Notes: a model not told the origin generated them from the letters alone. A stretch of 64,000 nt of DNA from Sinomonas terrae (GCF_022539255.1 NZ_JAKZBV010000001.1:2418001-2482000); one strand, 5' to 3'. Shown: positions 36,481 through 46,259, numbered from the stretch's first letter. Numbers and translations: made by a program.

Positions 36481-36492
36481 AGGCTTAGCCTA
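36480..36492. promoter_or_regulatory. Small palindrome overlapping the GNAT/ACD start codon
   Basis: TAGGCTTAGCCTA is an inverted repeat (TAGGC/GCCTA around TTA) whose edge is the first base of the ATG at 36480, inside the 65-bp divergent space with parC. It resembles half of a DtxR-type box but does not fit the full 19-bp consensus. A regulator binding here would block translation initiation region and promoter alike; speculative. Confidence 0.35.
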
Positions 36493-36545
36493 GTTCAGGC
36501 CCTGTTCTCCCAGACCTCTTCGCATACGTAAGGACTCAGCAAGCG

Positions 36546-39071
36546 TTGGCACGTCGATCCACCCCGTCCGGGAAGTCCTCCGATCTGCTCCCTCTCGGCG
36601 AGGTTCCGGCCGAGAACATCACGGACATCGACGTCGCGTCGGAGATGGAGACGTCCTTCCTCGAGTACGCGTATTCGGTCATCTACTCCCGCGCCCTCCC
36701 GGACGCCCGGGACGGCCTCAAGCCGGTCCAGCGCCGCATTCTCTACATGATGAGCGACATGGGGCTGCGGCCCGACCGCGGCCACGTGAAGAGTGCCCGT
36801 GTCGTCGGCGAGGTGATGGGCAAGCTCCATCCCCACGGCGACGCTGCGATCTACGACGCCATGGTCCGCATGGCGCAGGACTTCGCCCTCCGCCTCCCGC
36901 TCATCGACGGGCACGGCAACTTCGGCTCCCTCGACGACGGACCGGCGGCGCCGCGCTACACCGAGGCGCGCATGGCAGCTGCGGCCCTCGCGCTCACGGA
37001 CGACCTCGACGAGGACGTCGTCGACTTCGTGCCGAACTACGACAACCAGATCATGCAGCCGGAGGTCCTCCCGGCGGCGTTCCCCAACCTGCTCGTCAAC
37101 GGCGCCTCGGGGATCGCCGTCGGCATGGCGACCAACATGGCGCCGCACAACCTCACGGAGGTCGTCTCCGCGGCGCAGCTCGTGATCTCCAACCCGGACG
37201 CGACGCTAGAGGAAGTCATGGAGCTCGTCCCGGGACCGGACCTGCCCTCGGGCGGCCGCATTGTCGGCCTGGACGGCATCCGGGACGCATACCGCACCGG
37301 CCGCGGTTCATTCCGCACCCGCGCGACGGTCGCGGTCGAGCAGCTCACCGCCCGCCGGACGGGGCTTGTCGTGACGGAGCTGCCCTACATGGTCGGACCC
37401 GAGAAGGTGATCGAGAAGATCAAGGACGCGGTGGGCTCGAAGAAGCTCCAGGGCATCAGCGACGTCATCGACCTCACGGACCGCAATCACGGCCTGCGCC
37501 TCGTCATCGAGCTCAAGAACGGGTTCAATCCGCACGCCGTCTTGGAGCAGCTCTACCGCTACACCCCGCTCGAGGATTCGTTCGGCATCAACAACGTGGC
37601 GCTTGTCGACGGCCAGCCGCAGACGCTCGGGCTGCTTCCGCTACTTCGGGTCTATGCGGACCACCGGATCTCGGTCGTGCGGCGCCGGACGGCCTTCCGG
37701 CTCGGCAAGCGCAAGGACCGGCTCCACCTCGTCGAGGGCCTCCTCGTGGCCATCATGGACATCGACGAGGTCATCCAGATCATCAGGACCTCCGACGAAG
37801 CGGCTGCGGCGCGCACGCGGCTCATGGCGGTCTACGACCTCACGGAGATCCAGGCCAACTACATCCTCGAACTGCGCCTTCGACAGCTGACGAAGTACTC
37901 CCGGATCGAGCTCGAGAAGGAACAGGACGAGCTGCGGCGCGAGATCGAGGAGCTCGAGGCGATCCTCGGCTCCGACACGCTCCTTCGCCAACTCGTCGCG
38001 GGTGAGCTCGGTGAGATCGCGGCGAAGTACGGCACCCCCCGACGCACCCTGCTGCTCGACGCTGAGGAACAGGCGCCCGCAACGGCACGCGCCCTCGCTG
38101 CCGCGGACAGCGCGAAGGACGGCGGGAAGAAGGCGTCCGGGAAGGCGCCCGCCCTAGCTCTGGAGATCGCGGACGAACCGTGCTGGGCGATCCTGACGGC
38201 TTCCGGCAACATCGCCCGCACGGCGAACGCCGACCCCCTCGTCGAAGGTGGACCGCGGGTGCGGCACGACGTCTTCCGCTCAGTTGTGCGGACGACGGCG
38301 CGGGGCGAGCTGGGTGCGGTGACCTCGACGGGACGCATGGTCCGGCTTCAGGCGGTCGACCTCCCGGTGCTCGCGCCAGCCGCGGGCCTTCCCAACCTCG
38401 CGGGAGGCGTCCCCGCGAAAGACTTCGTCTCCCTCGGGAAGGGCGAAACCCTCGTCGCGCTCGTGCCGCTCGACGCGGTCGTCGCGCTCGGAACGGAGCA
38501 GGGGATCGTCAAACGCCTGAGCCCCGACTACCCGCTCAACCGAGAGGACTGGGAGGCCATCACGCTCAAGTCCGGCGACCGCGTGATCGGCGCGGCTCCC
38601 GCTGGCGACGAGGACGCCCTCGTGTTCATCTCCGAGCAGGCACAGCTCCTGCACTACCCCGCCTCCGGCGTTCGTCCCCAAGGGCGCACGGCCGGTGGGA
38701 TGGCCGGCATTCGGCTCGCCGACGGGGACAAGGCTCTGCACTTCGGTGTCGTCGCGTCGGGCGACGAGGGCGCCGTCGTCGTGACAATCGCCGGAAGCCG
38801 AGATGCCCTTCCCGGGACCGCGCCCGGCACCGCGAAGATCACACCGTTCTCGGAGTACCCCGCGAAGGGCCGCGGAACCGGTGGAGTGCGGGCCCACCGC
38901 TACCTCAAAGGTGAGGATGTCCTGCTCGTCGCCTGGGCGGGGCATGGACCGGCGAAGGCGTCCTCGAGCGCGGGCGTCGCGCGCTCCTTGCCGACTGAGC
39001 CCGGCCGCAGGGACGGCTCAGGGGTCCCGCTGTCGCAGACCGTGGAGGAGGTCGGCCCGAGCTTCGGCTGA
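36546..39071 (+). CDS. parC: DNA topoisomerase IV subunit A
   Basis: An 841-aa type IIA topoisomerase A subunit that decatenates replicated chromosomes. The winged-helix region has KLHPHGDAAIYDAMVRMAQ, the active-site Tyr is Y138 in APRYTEARM, and a beta-pinwheel C-terminal domain runs from about 540. Ala100 sits at the position equivalent to E. coli GyrA Ser83, a natural variation also known in mycobacterial GyrA. Assigned to ParC rather than GyrA because a ParE-type subunit lies 10 kb away and no classical GyrA box was found, although GRGTGGVRAHR near 790 is loosely similar. The start is TTG 36546 with AAGGA 11 bases upstream. Confidence 0.87.
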   Translation: MARRSTPSGKSSDLLPLGEVPAENITDIDVASEMETSFLEYAYSVIYSRALPDARDGLKPVQRRILYMMSDMGLRPDRGHVKSARVVGEVMGKLHPHGDAAIYDAMVRMAQDFALRLPLIDGHGNFGSLDDGPAAPRYTEARMAAAALALTDDLDEDVVDFVPNYDNQIMQPEVLPAAFPNLLVNGASGIAVGMATNMAPHNLTEVVSAAQLVISNPDATLEEVMELVPGPDLPSGGRIVGLDGIRDAYRTGRGSFRTRATVAVEQLTARRTGLVVTELPYMVGPEKVIEKIKDAVGSKKLQGISDVIDLTDRNHGLRLVIELKNGFNPHAVLEQLYRYTPLEDSFGINNVALVDGQPQTLGLLPLLRVYADHRISVVRRRTAFRLGKRKDRLHLVEGLLVAIMDIDEVIQIIRTSDEAAAARTRLMAVYDLTEIQANYILELRLRQLTKYSRIELEKEQDELRREIEELEAILGSDTLLRQLVAGELGEIAAKYGTPRRTLLLDAEEQAPATARALAAADSAKDGGKKASGKAPALALEIADEPCWAILTASGNIARTANADPLVEGGPRVRHDVFRSVVRTTARGELGAVTSTGRMVRLQAVDLPVLAPAAGLPNLAGGVPAKDFVSLGKGETLVALVPLDAVVALGTEQGIVKRLSPDYPLNREDWEAITLKSGDRVIGAAPAGDEDALVFISEQAQLLHYPASGVRPQGRTAGGMAGIRLADGDKALHFGVVASGDEGAVVVTIAGSRDALPGTAPGTAKITPFSEYPAKGRGTGGVRAHRYLKGEDVLLVAWAGHGPAKASSSAGVARSLPTEPGRRDGSGVPLSQTVEEVGPSFG

Positions 39072-39090
39072 TTCCCGAAACTCGGACCGA

Positions 39091-39113
39091 CCTCCTGTCC
39101 CTCCGGCAGGAGG
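39091..39113. terminator. Hairpin between convergent parC and MHS transporter genes
   Basis: CCTCCTG (39091-39097) pairs with CAGGAGG (39107-39113), extendable by a C-G and a G-U pair to a nine-pair stem with a five-base loop. It lies in the 60-bp space between two facing stop codons and could end transcripts from either side. No U-tract. Confidence 0.65.
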
Positions 39114-39131
39114 GTGATAGAACTCGTCCGT

Positions 39132-40874
39132 CTAGGCCGACGTGCCCGAGGCGACCGGCTCCTCGCCCGAGACCTGCGCCTCCAATGCGGTCGCTTCGAG
39201 GTCGATGCCTGCCTGCTCCGCGGCGGCAATTGCAGCCGGGTGATCGAGCGGAAGCTGGACGGCCTCGCCGTCGGGCGCGACCGCAACCGGCACCTCGGCG
39301 AGCGGCATGTGCGCGAGGTCGATGAGGGGATCCTCCTCCTGGTTCTCGACGACGTCGATTGCCTCGGCGTCCGACTCGACGCTCGGCATCGACCCGGGAA
39401 GAGGCCGCCCCGCTGACTCCTGGAGGAAGAAGATCGCCACGGCGCCCACGAGCGAGGTGGCCATGAGGTAGTACGCGGGCATCATGTCGTTGTGCGTGGC
39501 CTTGATGAGGGCGTCGACGATGAACGGTGTGGTTCCCCCGAAGATCGCGACGGCGAAGTTGTACGCGATGCCCATCGCGCCGTAGCGGCTCGCGGTGGGG
39601 AACTGGGCGGGCAGCGTCGATGCGAGGTTCGCGACGTAGAACGTCACGGGGAAAGCGACAAGCGCAAGGCCCGCGAGCGTTGCCGGGACACTGCCGATGC
39701 CGATCAGGAGGAACGCAGGGATCGACAGGACGATCGTGCTCACTGCGCCGATCCACAGGACGGGGCGCCTGCCGATGCGGTCGGAGAGCTTGCCCGTCAG
39801 CGGGATGCATAGGCTCATGACGACGAGCACCGGGATTGTGAGGAGGGTGCCGTGGAGCTCGTCGTAGCCCTTCGACTCGGTGAGGTACGTCGGCATGTAG
39901 GACGTCAGGGCGTAGCCGACGGTGTTGGCCGCGGCGACGACGACCATCGCGACGAGAATCGGGCGCCAATAGGAGCGGACGATGCCGATGGGGCCCTTGG
40001 TCGCGCCCTCGTCGTTGGCTGCCAATTCGTGCACGGACCGTTCCTGCGCCTCGAGGGCGGCCTGGAAGGTCGGGCTCTCCTCGATGCGGAGGCGGAAGTA
40101 GATGGCGATCGCCCCGAGCGGCCCGGCGGCGAGGAACGGGATCCTCCAGCCGTACTCGCCCATGGCGGCAGAACCAAGGGTCATCTGCAGGACCGATACG
40201 AGCGCGGCTCCGACCGCGAAGCCGAGGTAGCTGCCCATGTCGAGGAAGCTCGCGAAGAAGCCGCGGCGGCGGTCTGCGGCATACTCGCTCACGAAGGTGG
40301 TGGCCCCCGCGTACTCTCCACCGGTCGAGAACCCCTGGACGAGCTTCACGATTACGAGCAGGACCGCGGCCCAGACTCCGATCTGGTCGTAGCCCGGCAG
40401 GAGACCGAGGGCGAAGGTGGACGCCGCCATCATGATGAGCGTCGCCGCGAGGACGCGCTGCCGGCCGATCTTGTCGCCGAGCCAGCCGAAGAAGACCCCG
40501 CCGGCAGGGCGGGCAACGAAGGTGGCCGCGAAGGTGCCGAGCAGGAAGAGCGTCTGCACGGACGCATCGGCCTCGGGGAGGAAGACCGGGCCCATCGTCG
40601 TGATGAGGTAGCCGAACACGCCGACGTCGTACCACTCCATCGTGTTGCCCACGATGGTGCCGCCGATGGCGCGGTGAAGCATCGAGCGGTCGACGACGTT
40701 GACGTCGTCGACCCTCAGCCGGCGTTTGCGGAACGAAATGCGGCGCCGCGGGGCGGTGCGCTGCACCCTCCCGTTGGAGCTTGGCTTGTCGGTTCCCGGC
40801 TCGCTTGCTGCGGATTCAGAGGCGGTTTGGTCGAGGTCTCTCGGCATTCTCTCTTCTCTCGAGGCTGTTTCCAT
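39132..40874 (-). CDS. MFS metabolite:H+ symporter (MHS/ProP-like)
   Basis: A 580-aa, 12-helix carrier. Family marks are GNTMEWYDVGVFGYL at helix 1, FFGWLGDKIGRQRVL between helices 2 and 3, and GFSTGGEYAGATTFVSEYA in helix 4, all typical of the MHS group that imports osmolytes (betaine, proline) or dicarboxylates. A 60-residue basic N-terminal extension and a 90-residue acidic C-terminal tail flank the carrier; a shorter start near MPRDLDQ (codon 10) is possible. ProP-like osmosensing would need a C-terminal coiled coil, which I do not see. Substrate undetermined. Confidence 0.87.
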   Translation of the reverse strand: METASREERMPRDLDQTASESAASEPGTDKPSSNGRVQRTAPRRRISFRKRRLRVDDVNVVDRSMLHRAIGGTIVGNTMEWYDVGVFGYLITTMGPVFLPEADASVQTLFLLGTFAATFVARPAGGVFFGWLGDKIGRQRVLAATLIMMAASTFALGLLPGYDQIGVWAAVLLVIVKLVQGFSTGGEYAGATTFVSEYAADRRRGFFASFLDMGSYLGFAVGAALVSVLQMTLGSAAMGEYGWRIPFLAAGPLGAIAIYFRLRIEESPTFQAALEAQERSVHELAANDEGATKGPIGIVRSYWRPILVAMVVVAAANTVGYALTSYMPTYLTESKGYDELHGTLLTIPVLVVMSLCIPLTGKLSDRIGRRPVLWIGAVSTIVLSIPAFLLIGIGSVPATLAGLALVAFPVTFYVANLASTLPAQFPTASRYGAMGIAYNFAVAIFGGTTPFIVDALIKATHNDMMPAYYLMATSLVGAVAIFFLQESAGRPLPGSMPSVESDAEAIDVVENQEEDPLIDLAHMPLAEVPVAVAPDGEAVQLPLDHPAAIAAAEQAGIDLEATALEAQVSGEEPVASGTSA

Positions 40875-41226
40875 GAGCTGTCTTGAAGTGGCTCTTTGCT
40901 ACCCGGCTGGCGGGCGGTCATCCAGTTTAGTAAGCGGAATTGGGCCGGCGCTCTCGGATGGGCGGCCGGCGGGATGAGCAGAATCACACTCGGGGCGACG
41001 CCGCGTCACCGCGGAGGAGGCAGCGCTGACGCGTGCTCGCGCGGCAGATCCGCGCGGTGCAAGGGATCGAGGACGGGGTGCCGAGTGCTCGAACAGTACT
41101 GTCCGCCTTGCAAGGCGGCGCCCGTCCAACGTTATCGTTTCGTAATCAATCCTGGAGAAGCTGAGACCTCTTGGGAGCAGATTGTGATCCCGCACACTCG
41201 CCGGTCGAGGCGGCTAGACTCCGGAC
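40875..41226. other. 352-bp intergenic region between divergent MHS transporter and DinB genes
   Basis: No credible gene is present; open frames here lack a Shine-Dalgarno and family resemblance. It must hold promoters for both flanking genes. The clearest structure is a perfect 16-bp palindrome CCGCCTTGCAAGGCGG at 41103-41118, about 110 bp before the DinB gene. An AT-richer stretch follows (41130-41155). Confidence 0.5.
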
Positions 41227-41745
41227 ATGGCGATCATTCCCGACACGAAAGACTGGACGTGGGTGTTGGACCGCGTGTGCCCCGAGTGCGGCTTCGATGC
41301 TGACAGCCTCACGCCTCAGGATGTCGCTCGCCGGCTCGACACGGCCCTGCCTCGATGGGACGGCGTGCTGCTCCGCGACGACGTGCTCGAGCGCCCGGAC
41401 CCTTCGACCTGGTCGCCCCTCGAGTACTCGTACCACGTACGGGACGTCTTCGAGGTGTTCCGTCGGCGCCTCGGCCTCATGCTCGACGAGGACGGTGCCC
41501 GTTTCGAGGACTGGGACCAGGACGCGGCCGCGGTCGAAAAGGCGTACGCCGACGCCGACCCGGCCGTGGTCCGTGAGGAACTGGCCGAGCAGGGCGCGCT
41601 CACCCGCGACGCCTTCGCGCACGTTCCGGAGGATGCCTTTGAGCGCCGGGGACTCCGGAGCAACGGCTCGGAGTTCACGGTTCTGACCCTTGGCCGGTAC
41701 TTCCTGCACGACGTCGAACATCACCTGCACGACGTGCGCGGCTAG
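41227..41745 (+). CDS. DinB-family metal-binding protein
   Basis: A 172-aa four-helix-bundle protein of the DinB/YfiT/mycothiol-transferase superfamily. Histidines that form the metal site are in LEYSYHVRDVF (about 79) and YFLHDVEHHLHDV (about 160-169). The N-terminus WVLDRVCPECGFDADSL carries a CPEC pair. Actinobacterial members include mycothiol-dependent enzymes, so a thiol transferase is possible, but the reaction is unknown. Its TAG shares the CTAG tetranucleotide with the oppositely oriented stop of cydDC, so there is no room for a terminator between them. Confidence 0.85.
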   Translation: MAIIPDTKDWTWVLDRVCPECGFDADSLTPQDVARRLDTALPRWDGVLLRDDVLERPDPSTWSPLEYSYHVRDVFEVFRRRLGLMLDEDGARFEDWDQDAAAVEKAYADADPAVVREELAEQGALTRDAFAHVPEDAFERRGLRSNGSEFTVLTLGRYFLHDVEHHLHDVRG

Positions 41746-44700
41746 CCTGCGAGCGCAAGCCTCCGCACGCCGTCGTCCAGTGCATCGAGCCGCACGAGCA
41801 GGTCCCCGTCCCTGAGCTCGGATGCGCGGTGGGTCACCATGACGACGCTGCGATCCGCGAGCGCCGTGTGCAGGACCGAGACGAGCTCTTGGGCCGACGC
41901 CGGGTCGAGGTGCGCCGTGGGCTCGTCGAGGAGCACGACGGCGGCGTCCGCCACGAGCGTGCGGGCGACGGCGAGGCGTTGGCGCTGACCGCCCGAGAGC
42001 TGTGAGCCCCTGCTTCCGATGCGCGAGTCGAGCCCGTCGGGGAGCGCCCGGACATGGTCGCCCAATCCCACGCGGTCCAGCGCTTCCCACAGCTGGGCCT
42101 CGCTTGGCACCTCGGTGCGGTCTCGCGCGATCGCGAGATTTCCGCGCACGGTCGAATCGAACAGGTGCGATTCCTGGGGGCACCAAGCGATCCTGCCGCT
42201 GGACTGCACGCTCCCGGTCCGCTGGGGCAGGAAGCCGAGGAGGACGGCGAGGAGGGTTGTCTTGCCGCTTCCCGAGGGACCGGCGACCACGAGCCACTCC
42301 CCCGGTGCCGCCCGGGCCGAAAGGTCCACGAAGACGTCCGGCTGGCCTGGCCATCCGGCCGAGAGTCGGTCGATCGACAGGCCGGGGCCTGTCGCACGAA
42401 GTGCGGCGGCGCCTGCGTCTGTGCCGGTGCCCGTGCCCGCGGCGCTGCCTCCGTCTTGGCGGGGCGTGGCTTCGTCGTCGGAGTCCACGCCGACCCGGGC
42501 CAGGGCTGAGCCGAGCGCCGGGATCCGTTGGACAGCGCTGCTCGCGGCGGCGAGTGGGTCCGCGAGCGCGAGCTGCAGGAGCACGACGGCAGCGGCCGTG
42601 CTCGCGGCAGTGCCCGCGGTGGCTGGCGTCGCGAGCGTCGCGGCCGCGGCGAGGCCGGTCGCGAGGATCACGATGGCCCGGCCGAGTCCCTCCGCCGCGA
42701 CGCCGCGCCGCTCGAGTGCGGTCAACCGCTGGTCTTCTGCCCGCAGGCGGGCCAAGACTGGTTGGGCGAGGCGGTTCGCGGCAAGGTCAGGGGCCGCTGC
42801 GAGAGCTTGGCCGATTGCTTCGAGGAGGCGCGCGGTGCCCCGTTGGACGGCTCGGGCAGCGCGCCGGTCGGCCCAGGCGGCCGCCAGTGGGGCAGCGACG
42901 ACCGAGACCACGGCGGCGAGCGCGAGAACGGGAAGCTGCGCCGGGAGGAGAATGCCGACGGGGATGAGCGCGCCCGCGGCGAGGAGCACGGCGGTTGCGA
43001 TCGGCTGGAGAATCCGTGGCAGCTCGTCGCGGACGGACTCGGCGTCGGCGACGAGGCTCTCGAGCGCGGCTCCGGGGACGAGCAGGCGACGCGCGCTCAG
43101 GCCTTGGCTCGTCAGAGCCTTCCAGAGTCGGTCGCGGAGCCGGGTGAGCGTCGAGAACACGGCGGAGTGGGTGGCCAGACGCTCGGCGTAGCGGAGGACG
43201 GCGCGCGCGATGCCGAAGAAGCGGACCCCGACCATTGCCGCCAGCAGATAGAGGATGGGCGGCTGCTCGGCGGCGCGGACGATGAGCCAGCCGGAGAGGC
43301 CGGCAAGGGCGGCGGCCGCCGCTGCAGCTCCCACGCCGGAGAGGGCAGCGACGGCGTAGCGGGTGAGATCCGGACGGATGAGCCTCCAAAGGCCAACGAG
43401 CCACCGACCGTCTTGGGACGCCGTTGCCTCGCCTCTCCTGGCCGGCGCGGCGTCCGCCGCGCGGTCTGCGACTGCGAACCTGCTTGAAGCCGAAGCCGCG
43501 TTGAGATTCTCGGTCGGTTCGGTCGGAACCAGCTCGATGCGGGTCCGGGCGAGCGCTGCCGTCTGCGGATCGTGCGCCACAAGCACCACCGTCGCGCGGC
43601 CGCTGAGCCCCGCGATGGCCGCCTCGACGGCGCTCGCGGAGCGGGCGTCGAGGTGCGCCGTCGGCTCGTCGAGGAGGAGGAGCGTGGCGCCGGCGTCGAC
43701 CCTGAGGAGTCCGCGGGCGACGGCGATGCGCCGCTGCTGTCCGGGGCTCAGCTCAGCAGGGTTCGCCTGGGCGAGGTCGGCGCACAGTACCGTCTCGAGC
43801 GCACGGCACACCGCGGCTCCGACGCCCTCGGCAGGTAGCCCATCGGCGGCGAGCTCGAGTTCCGCCGCAACGGTGGGTTCCGTGAACTGCGGGTGCTGCG
43901 GGACGTACGCGACGCGACGTGGGTCGGCGCCCGACACCCGGCCCGTGAGCGTCGCCCCGGCGCCGTCGCGCACGAGGCCCGCGAGAGCCAGCAGGACGGT
44001 CGTCTTGCCCGCGCCGCTCGGGCCCGCGAGCAGCGTGGCCTCCCCCGCCGGCGCGGTGAACGACAACCCGTCCACGGCCGCGCGTGTTCGGCCGTCGTAG
44101 CGGACCGTGAGTCGATCGATGCAGAGCTCGACGGGACCGGGCGGGGACGGTTCGTCCTCATCCACGGCCACGCCGCCCAGGGCGGAGAGACGGGTCCCGG
44201 CAGGAGCCGCGATCGCGTCTTCCGCGCGGCGGAGCGCCTCGGCCCCGTCTTCGCTTGCGTGGTGGGCCGCCCCGAGATCGCGCACGGGCTGGAAGCACTC
44301 GGGGGCAAGCACGAGGGCAAGCAGCCCCGCCTCAAGGGGCATCTCTCCGCTCACAAGACGGATACCTATGAACACGGCGACGACGGCGACCGAGATGGTC
44401 GAGAGCAGTTCGAGGGCGAGGGACGACATGAACGCGACCCTCAGAGTTCCCATCGTCCGGTTCGAGAAGTCCTCGGACAGCGCGCGAAGAGCCTTGCGCT
44501 GCTCCGCTGCGCGCCCGAGGCCGACGAGGACGGGGAGGCCTTGGGCGAGTTCCACGAGGTGGGATCCGAGGCGGGCAAGCGCCTGCTGGGCCACGGAGAC
44601 ACGGTCCTCCGTGTGCTTGCCGATCAGGATCATGAAGATCGGGACCAGCGGGAGGGTGAGCGCGATGATGAGCGCGCTCACCCAGTCCGCGCCGAGGATC

Positions 44701-45167
44701 CGCAGGCCCACGAGGAGCGGTACGGCGGCGCACTGGACGAGGGCCGGGAGGTAGGCGGTATAGAACGAATCGAGGCCGTCGAGTCCCCGGACGGCGAGGA
44801 CCGCGGTCGCGGCGGCCGACGACGCGACGCGCCGGTCGGCGTCGTCCGCCCCGTCGCCGGTGCTCCCGCCACGCTCGAGCGCAGCGCCGACAAGACGCGC
44901 CCGGAGCTCTTCCCGGACTCCCACGGCCGCCCATCGGCCGGCCTGCAGCGATCCCCATTCGGCGAGGGCCCGGAGCAGCACACCCGCCGCCGCGGTCAGG
45001 GCCGCCCCTCGCCAGTCGGTGTGTCCGGCGAAGGCCCCTGCGAGACCCGAGGCGACTCCTTGGGCGATGAGGATCAATGCGCCCGCCTTCACGACGGCGA
45101 GGACGCTCAGGAGCGTGACCGCGGCCTTGGTCGCGCTGCCGTTGGGAATGCTCGGGCGCACGCTCAA
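41742..45167 (-). CDS. cydDC: Fused CydD-CydC thiol reductant ABC exporter
   Basis: An 1141-aa single-chain version of the CydDC exporter, which moves glutathione/cysteine-type reductants and is needed to mature cytochrome bd. The CydD half has a membrane domain (about 15-275) and an ATPase with Walker A GPSGAGKT (382-389), signature LSPGQ (473-477) and switch His in VAHDP. A linker (about 545-590) leads to the CydC half with its own membrane domain and an ATPase with GPSGSGKT, LSGGQRQRLAVAR and VTHRA. Fusion is common in Actinobacteria. TTG 45167 overlaps the TGA of cydB, so it is translationally coupled; GTG two codons on is an alternative. Confidence 0.92.
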   Translation of the reverse strand: MSVRPSIPNGSATKAAVTLLSVLAVVKAGALILIAQGVASGLAGAFAGHTDWRGAALTAAAGVLLRALAEWGSLQAGRWAAVGVREELRARLVGAALERGGSTGDGADDADRRVASSAAATAVLAVRGLDGLDSFYTAYLPALVQCAAVPLLVGLRILGADWVSALIIALTLPLVPIFMILIGKHTEDRVSVAQQALARLGSHLVELAQGLPVLVGLGRAAEQRKALRALSEDFSNRTMGTLRVAFMSSLALELLSTISVAVVAVFIGIRLVSGEMPLEAGLLALVLAPECFQPVRDLGAAHHASEDGAEALRRAEDAIAAPAGTRLSALGGVAVDEDEPSPPGPVELCIDRLTVRYDGRTRAAVDGLSFTAPAGEATLLAGPSGAGKTTVLLALAGLVRDGAGATLTGRVSGADPRRVAYVPQHPQFTEPTVAAELELAADGLPAEGVGAAVCRALETVLCADLAQANPAELSPGQQRRIAVARGLLRVDAGATLLLLDEPTAHLDARSASAVEAAIAGLSGRATVVLVAHDPQTAALARTRIELVPTEPTENLNAASASSRFAVADRAADAAPARRGEATASQDGRWLVGLWRLIRPDLTRYAVAALSGVGAAAAAAALAGLSGWLIVRAAEQPPILYLLAAMVGVRFFGIARAVLRYAERLATHSAVFSTLTRLRDRLWKALTSQGLSARRLLVPGAALESLVADAESVRDELPRILQPIATAVLLAAGALIPVGILLPAQLPVLALAAVVSVVAAPLAAAWADRRAARAVQRGTARLLEAIGQALAAAPDLAANRLAQPVLARLRAEDQRLTALERRGVAAEGLGRAIVILATGLAAAATLATPATAGTAASTAAAVVLLQLALADPLAAASSAVQRIPALGSALARVGVDSDDEATPRQDGGSAAGTGTGTDAGAAALRATGPGLSIDRLSAGWPGQPDVFVDLSARAAPGEWLVVAGPSGSGKTTLLAVLLGFLPQRTGSVQSSGRIAWCPQESHLFDSTVRGNLAIARDRTEVPSEAQLWEALDRVGLGDHVRALPDGLDSRIGSRGSQLSGGQRQRLAVARTLVADAAVVLLDEPTAHLDPASAQELVSVLHTALADRSVVMVTHRASELRDGDLLVRLDALDDGVRRLALAG

Positions 45168-46249
45168 GCCCCCACTGGCGGTTCTGGTGCCTCACGGCCG
45201 GTCACGAGCCGGGTGAGGAACGCGGGGACCACGTTGTGGGCTGGCGGGATGCTCCCCAGAGTGATCCGTTTGCGGAACACCCAGTAGGTCCAGCCCTGGT
45301 AGACGAGCACGAGCGGAAGCCCGATGAGGGCCACGATCGACATGAGGCCCAGCGTGTATGCCGAGGACGATGCAGTCGAGACGGTGAGATTGTTCGCCGG
45401 GTCCAAGGTGGAGGGAAGCACGACGGGGTAGACGGCGCTGAAGATGGCAGCTGCCCCCGCGGCCAGGAACAGAGCCATGAGGAGGAAGGCGCGGCCCTCG
45501 GAACCGCGCTGTGCGAGCATCCACGAGCCAGCGGCGGCCACGGCCGCCACAGAGGTGAGGGCCCAGCTCCACCATTCCCCGCTCCGGAGCTGGATCGCGA
45601 TCACCCACGCGACGAGCGGGACGACGCCGAGAGGCATCCAGCGGCGGAAGGCAAGATGCGCGCGCAGGCGGATCTCGCCGTCGGTCTTGAGGGCGAGGAA
45701 CGCGAGCGCGTGGACGAGCGAGAATCCGACGACAGCCGCGCCGCCCAGCACTGCGTAGCCGCTGAACCACGCGAAGGGTCCCCCGACACGATCGCCGTTC
45801 GCGTCGAGGGGCAGGCCCGTCGTCGTCAGAGCGAGCATGGCGCCGACGCAGAAGGCGGCGAAGAACGAGCCGAGGGCTATTGCCCAGTCCCAGCGCGCCG
45901 CCCAGCGAGCCGAGGCTATCTTGCCCCGGTACTCGAAGGCGACAGCGCGGAGGATCAGCGCGACGAGCGCGAGCGTCAGAGGAAGGTACAGGCCTGAGAA
46001 CAATGACGCATACCACCGCGGGAACGCCGCGAACGTGGCGCCTCCCGCGGTGATGAGCCACACCTCGTTGCCGTCCCATACCGGCCCGACGGTGTTGAGC
46101 AGGACACGGCGCTCGTCGTCGTTGCGGGCGAAGAGCTTCATGAGCATGCCGACGCCGAGGTCGAAGCCTTCGAGGAAGAGGTAGCCGATCCAGAGGACGG
46201 CGATAGCGCAAAACCATGTAGTGGACAGTGGGGTGGGAAGAGTCTCCAT
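45164..46249 (-). CDS. cydB: Cytochrome bd ubiquinol/menaquinol oxidase subunit II
   Basis: A 361-aa membrane subunit of cytochrome bd, which oxidises quinol and reduces O2 with high affinity. It has eight or nine helices; the start MSTT-like LSTTWFCAIAVLWIGYLFLEGFDLGVG and the FAWFSGYAVLGGAAVV region are typical of CydB. ATG 46249 is ten bases after the cydA stop, with AGGAG overlapping that stop. It overlaps cydDC by TTGA. The three genes form one operon. Confidence 0.95.
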   Translation of the reverse strand: METLPTPLSTTWFCAIAVLWIGYLFLEGFDLGVGMLMKLFARNDDERRVLLNTVGPVWDGNEVWLITAGGATFAAFPRWYASLFSGLYLPLTLALVALILRAVAFEYRGKIASARWAARWDWAIALGSFFAAFCVGAMLALTTTGLPLDANGDRVGGPFAWFSGYAVLGGAAVVGFSLVHALAFLALKTDGEIRLRAHLAFRRWMPLGVVPLVAWVIAIQLRSGEWWSWALTSVAAVAAAGSWMLAQRGSEGRAFLLMALFLAAGAAAIFSAVYPVVLPSTLDPANNLTVSTASSSAYTLGLMSIVALIGLPLVLVYQGWTYWVFRKRITLGSIPPAHNVVPAFLTRLVTGREAPEPPVGA

Positions 46250-46259
46250 CAGTGCGCTC

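Noticed and set aside
36546..39071. Labelling this gene gyrA
   Set aside because: No clear GyrA box and no adjacent gyrB; a ParE-type partner lies in the same region. A gyrA elsewhere in the genome is expected but not seen here.
41103..41118. The palindrome CCGCCTTGCAAGGCGG as a terminator or operator
   Set aside because: It is a perfect 16-bp palindrome with no loop and lies between divergent genes, so it is not a terminator; a single site without a cognate regulator in view is too weak to claim as an operator.
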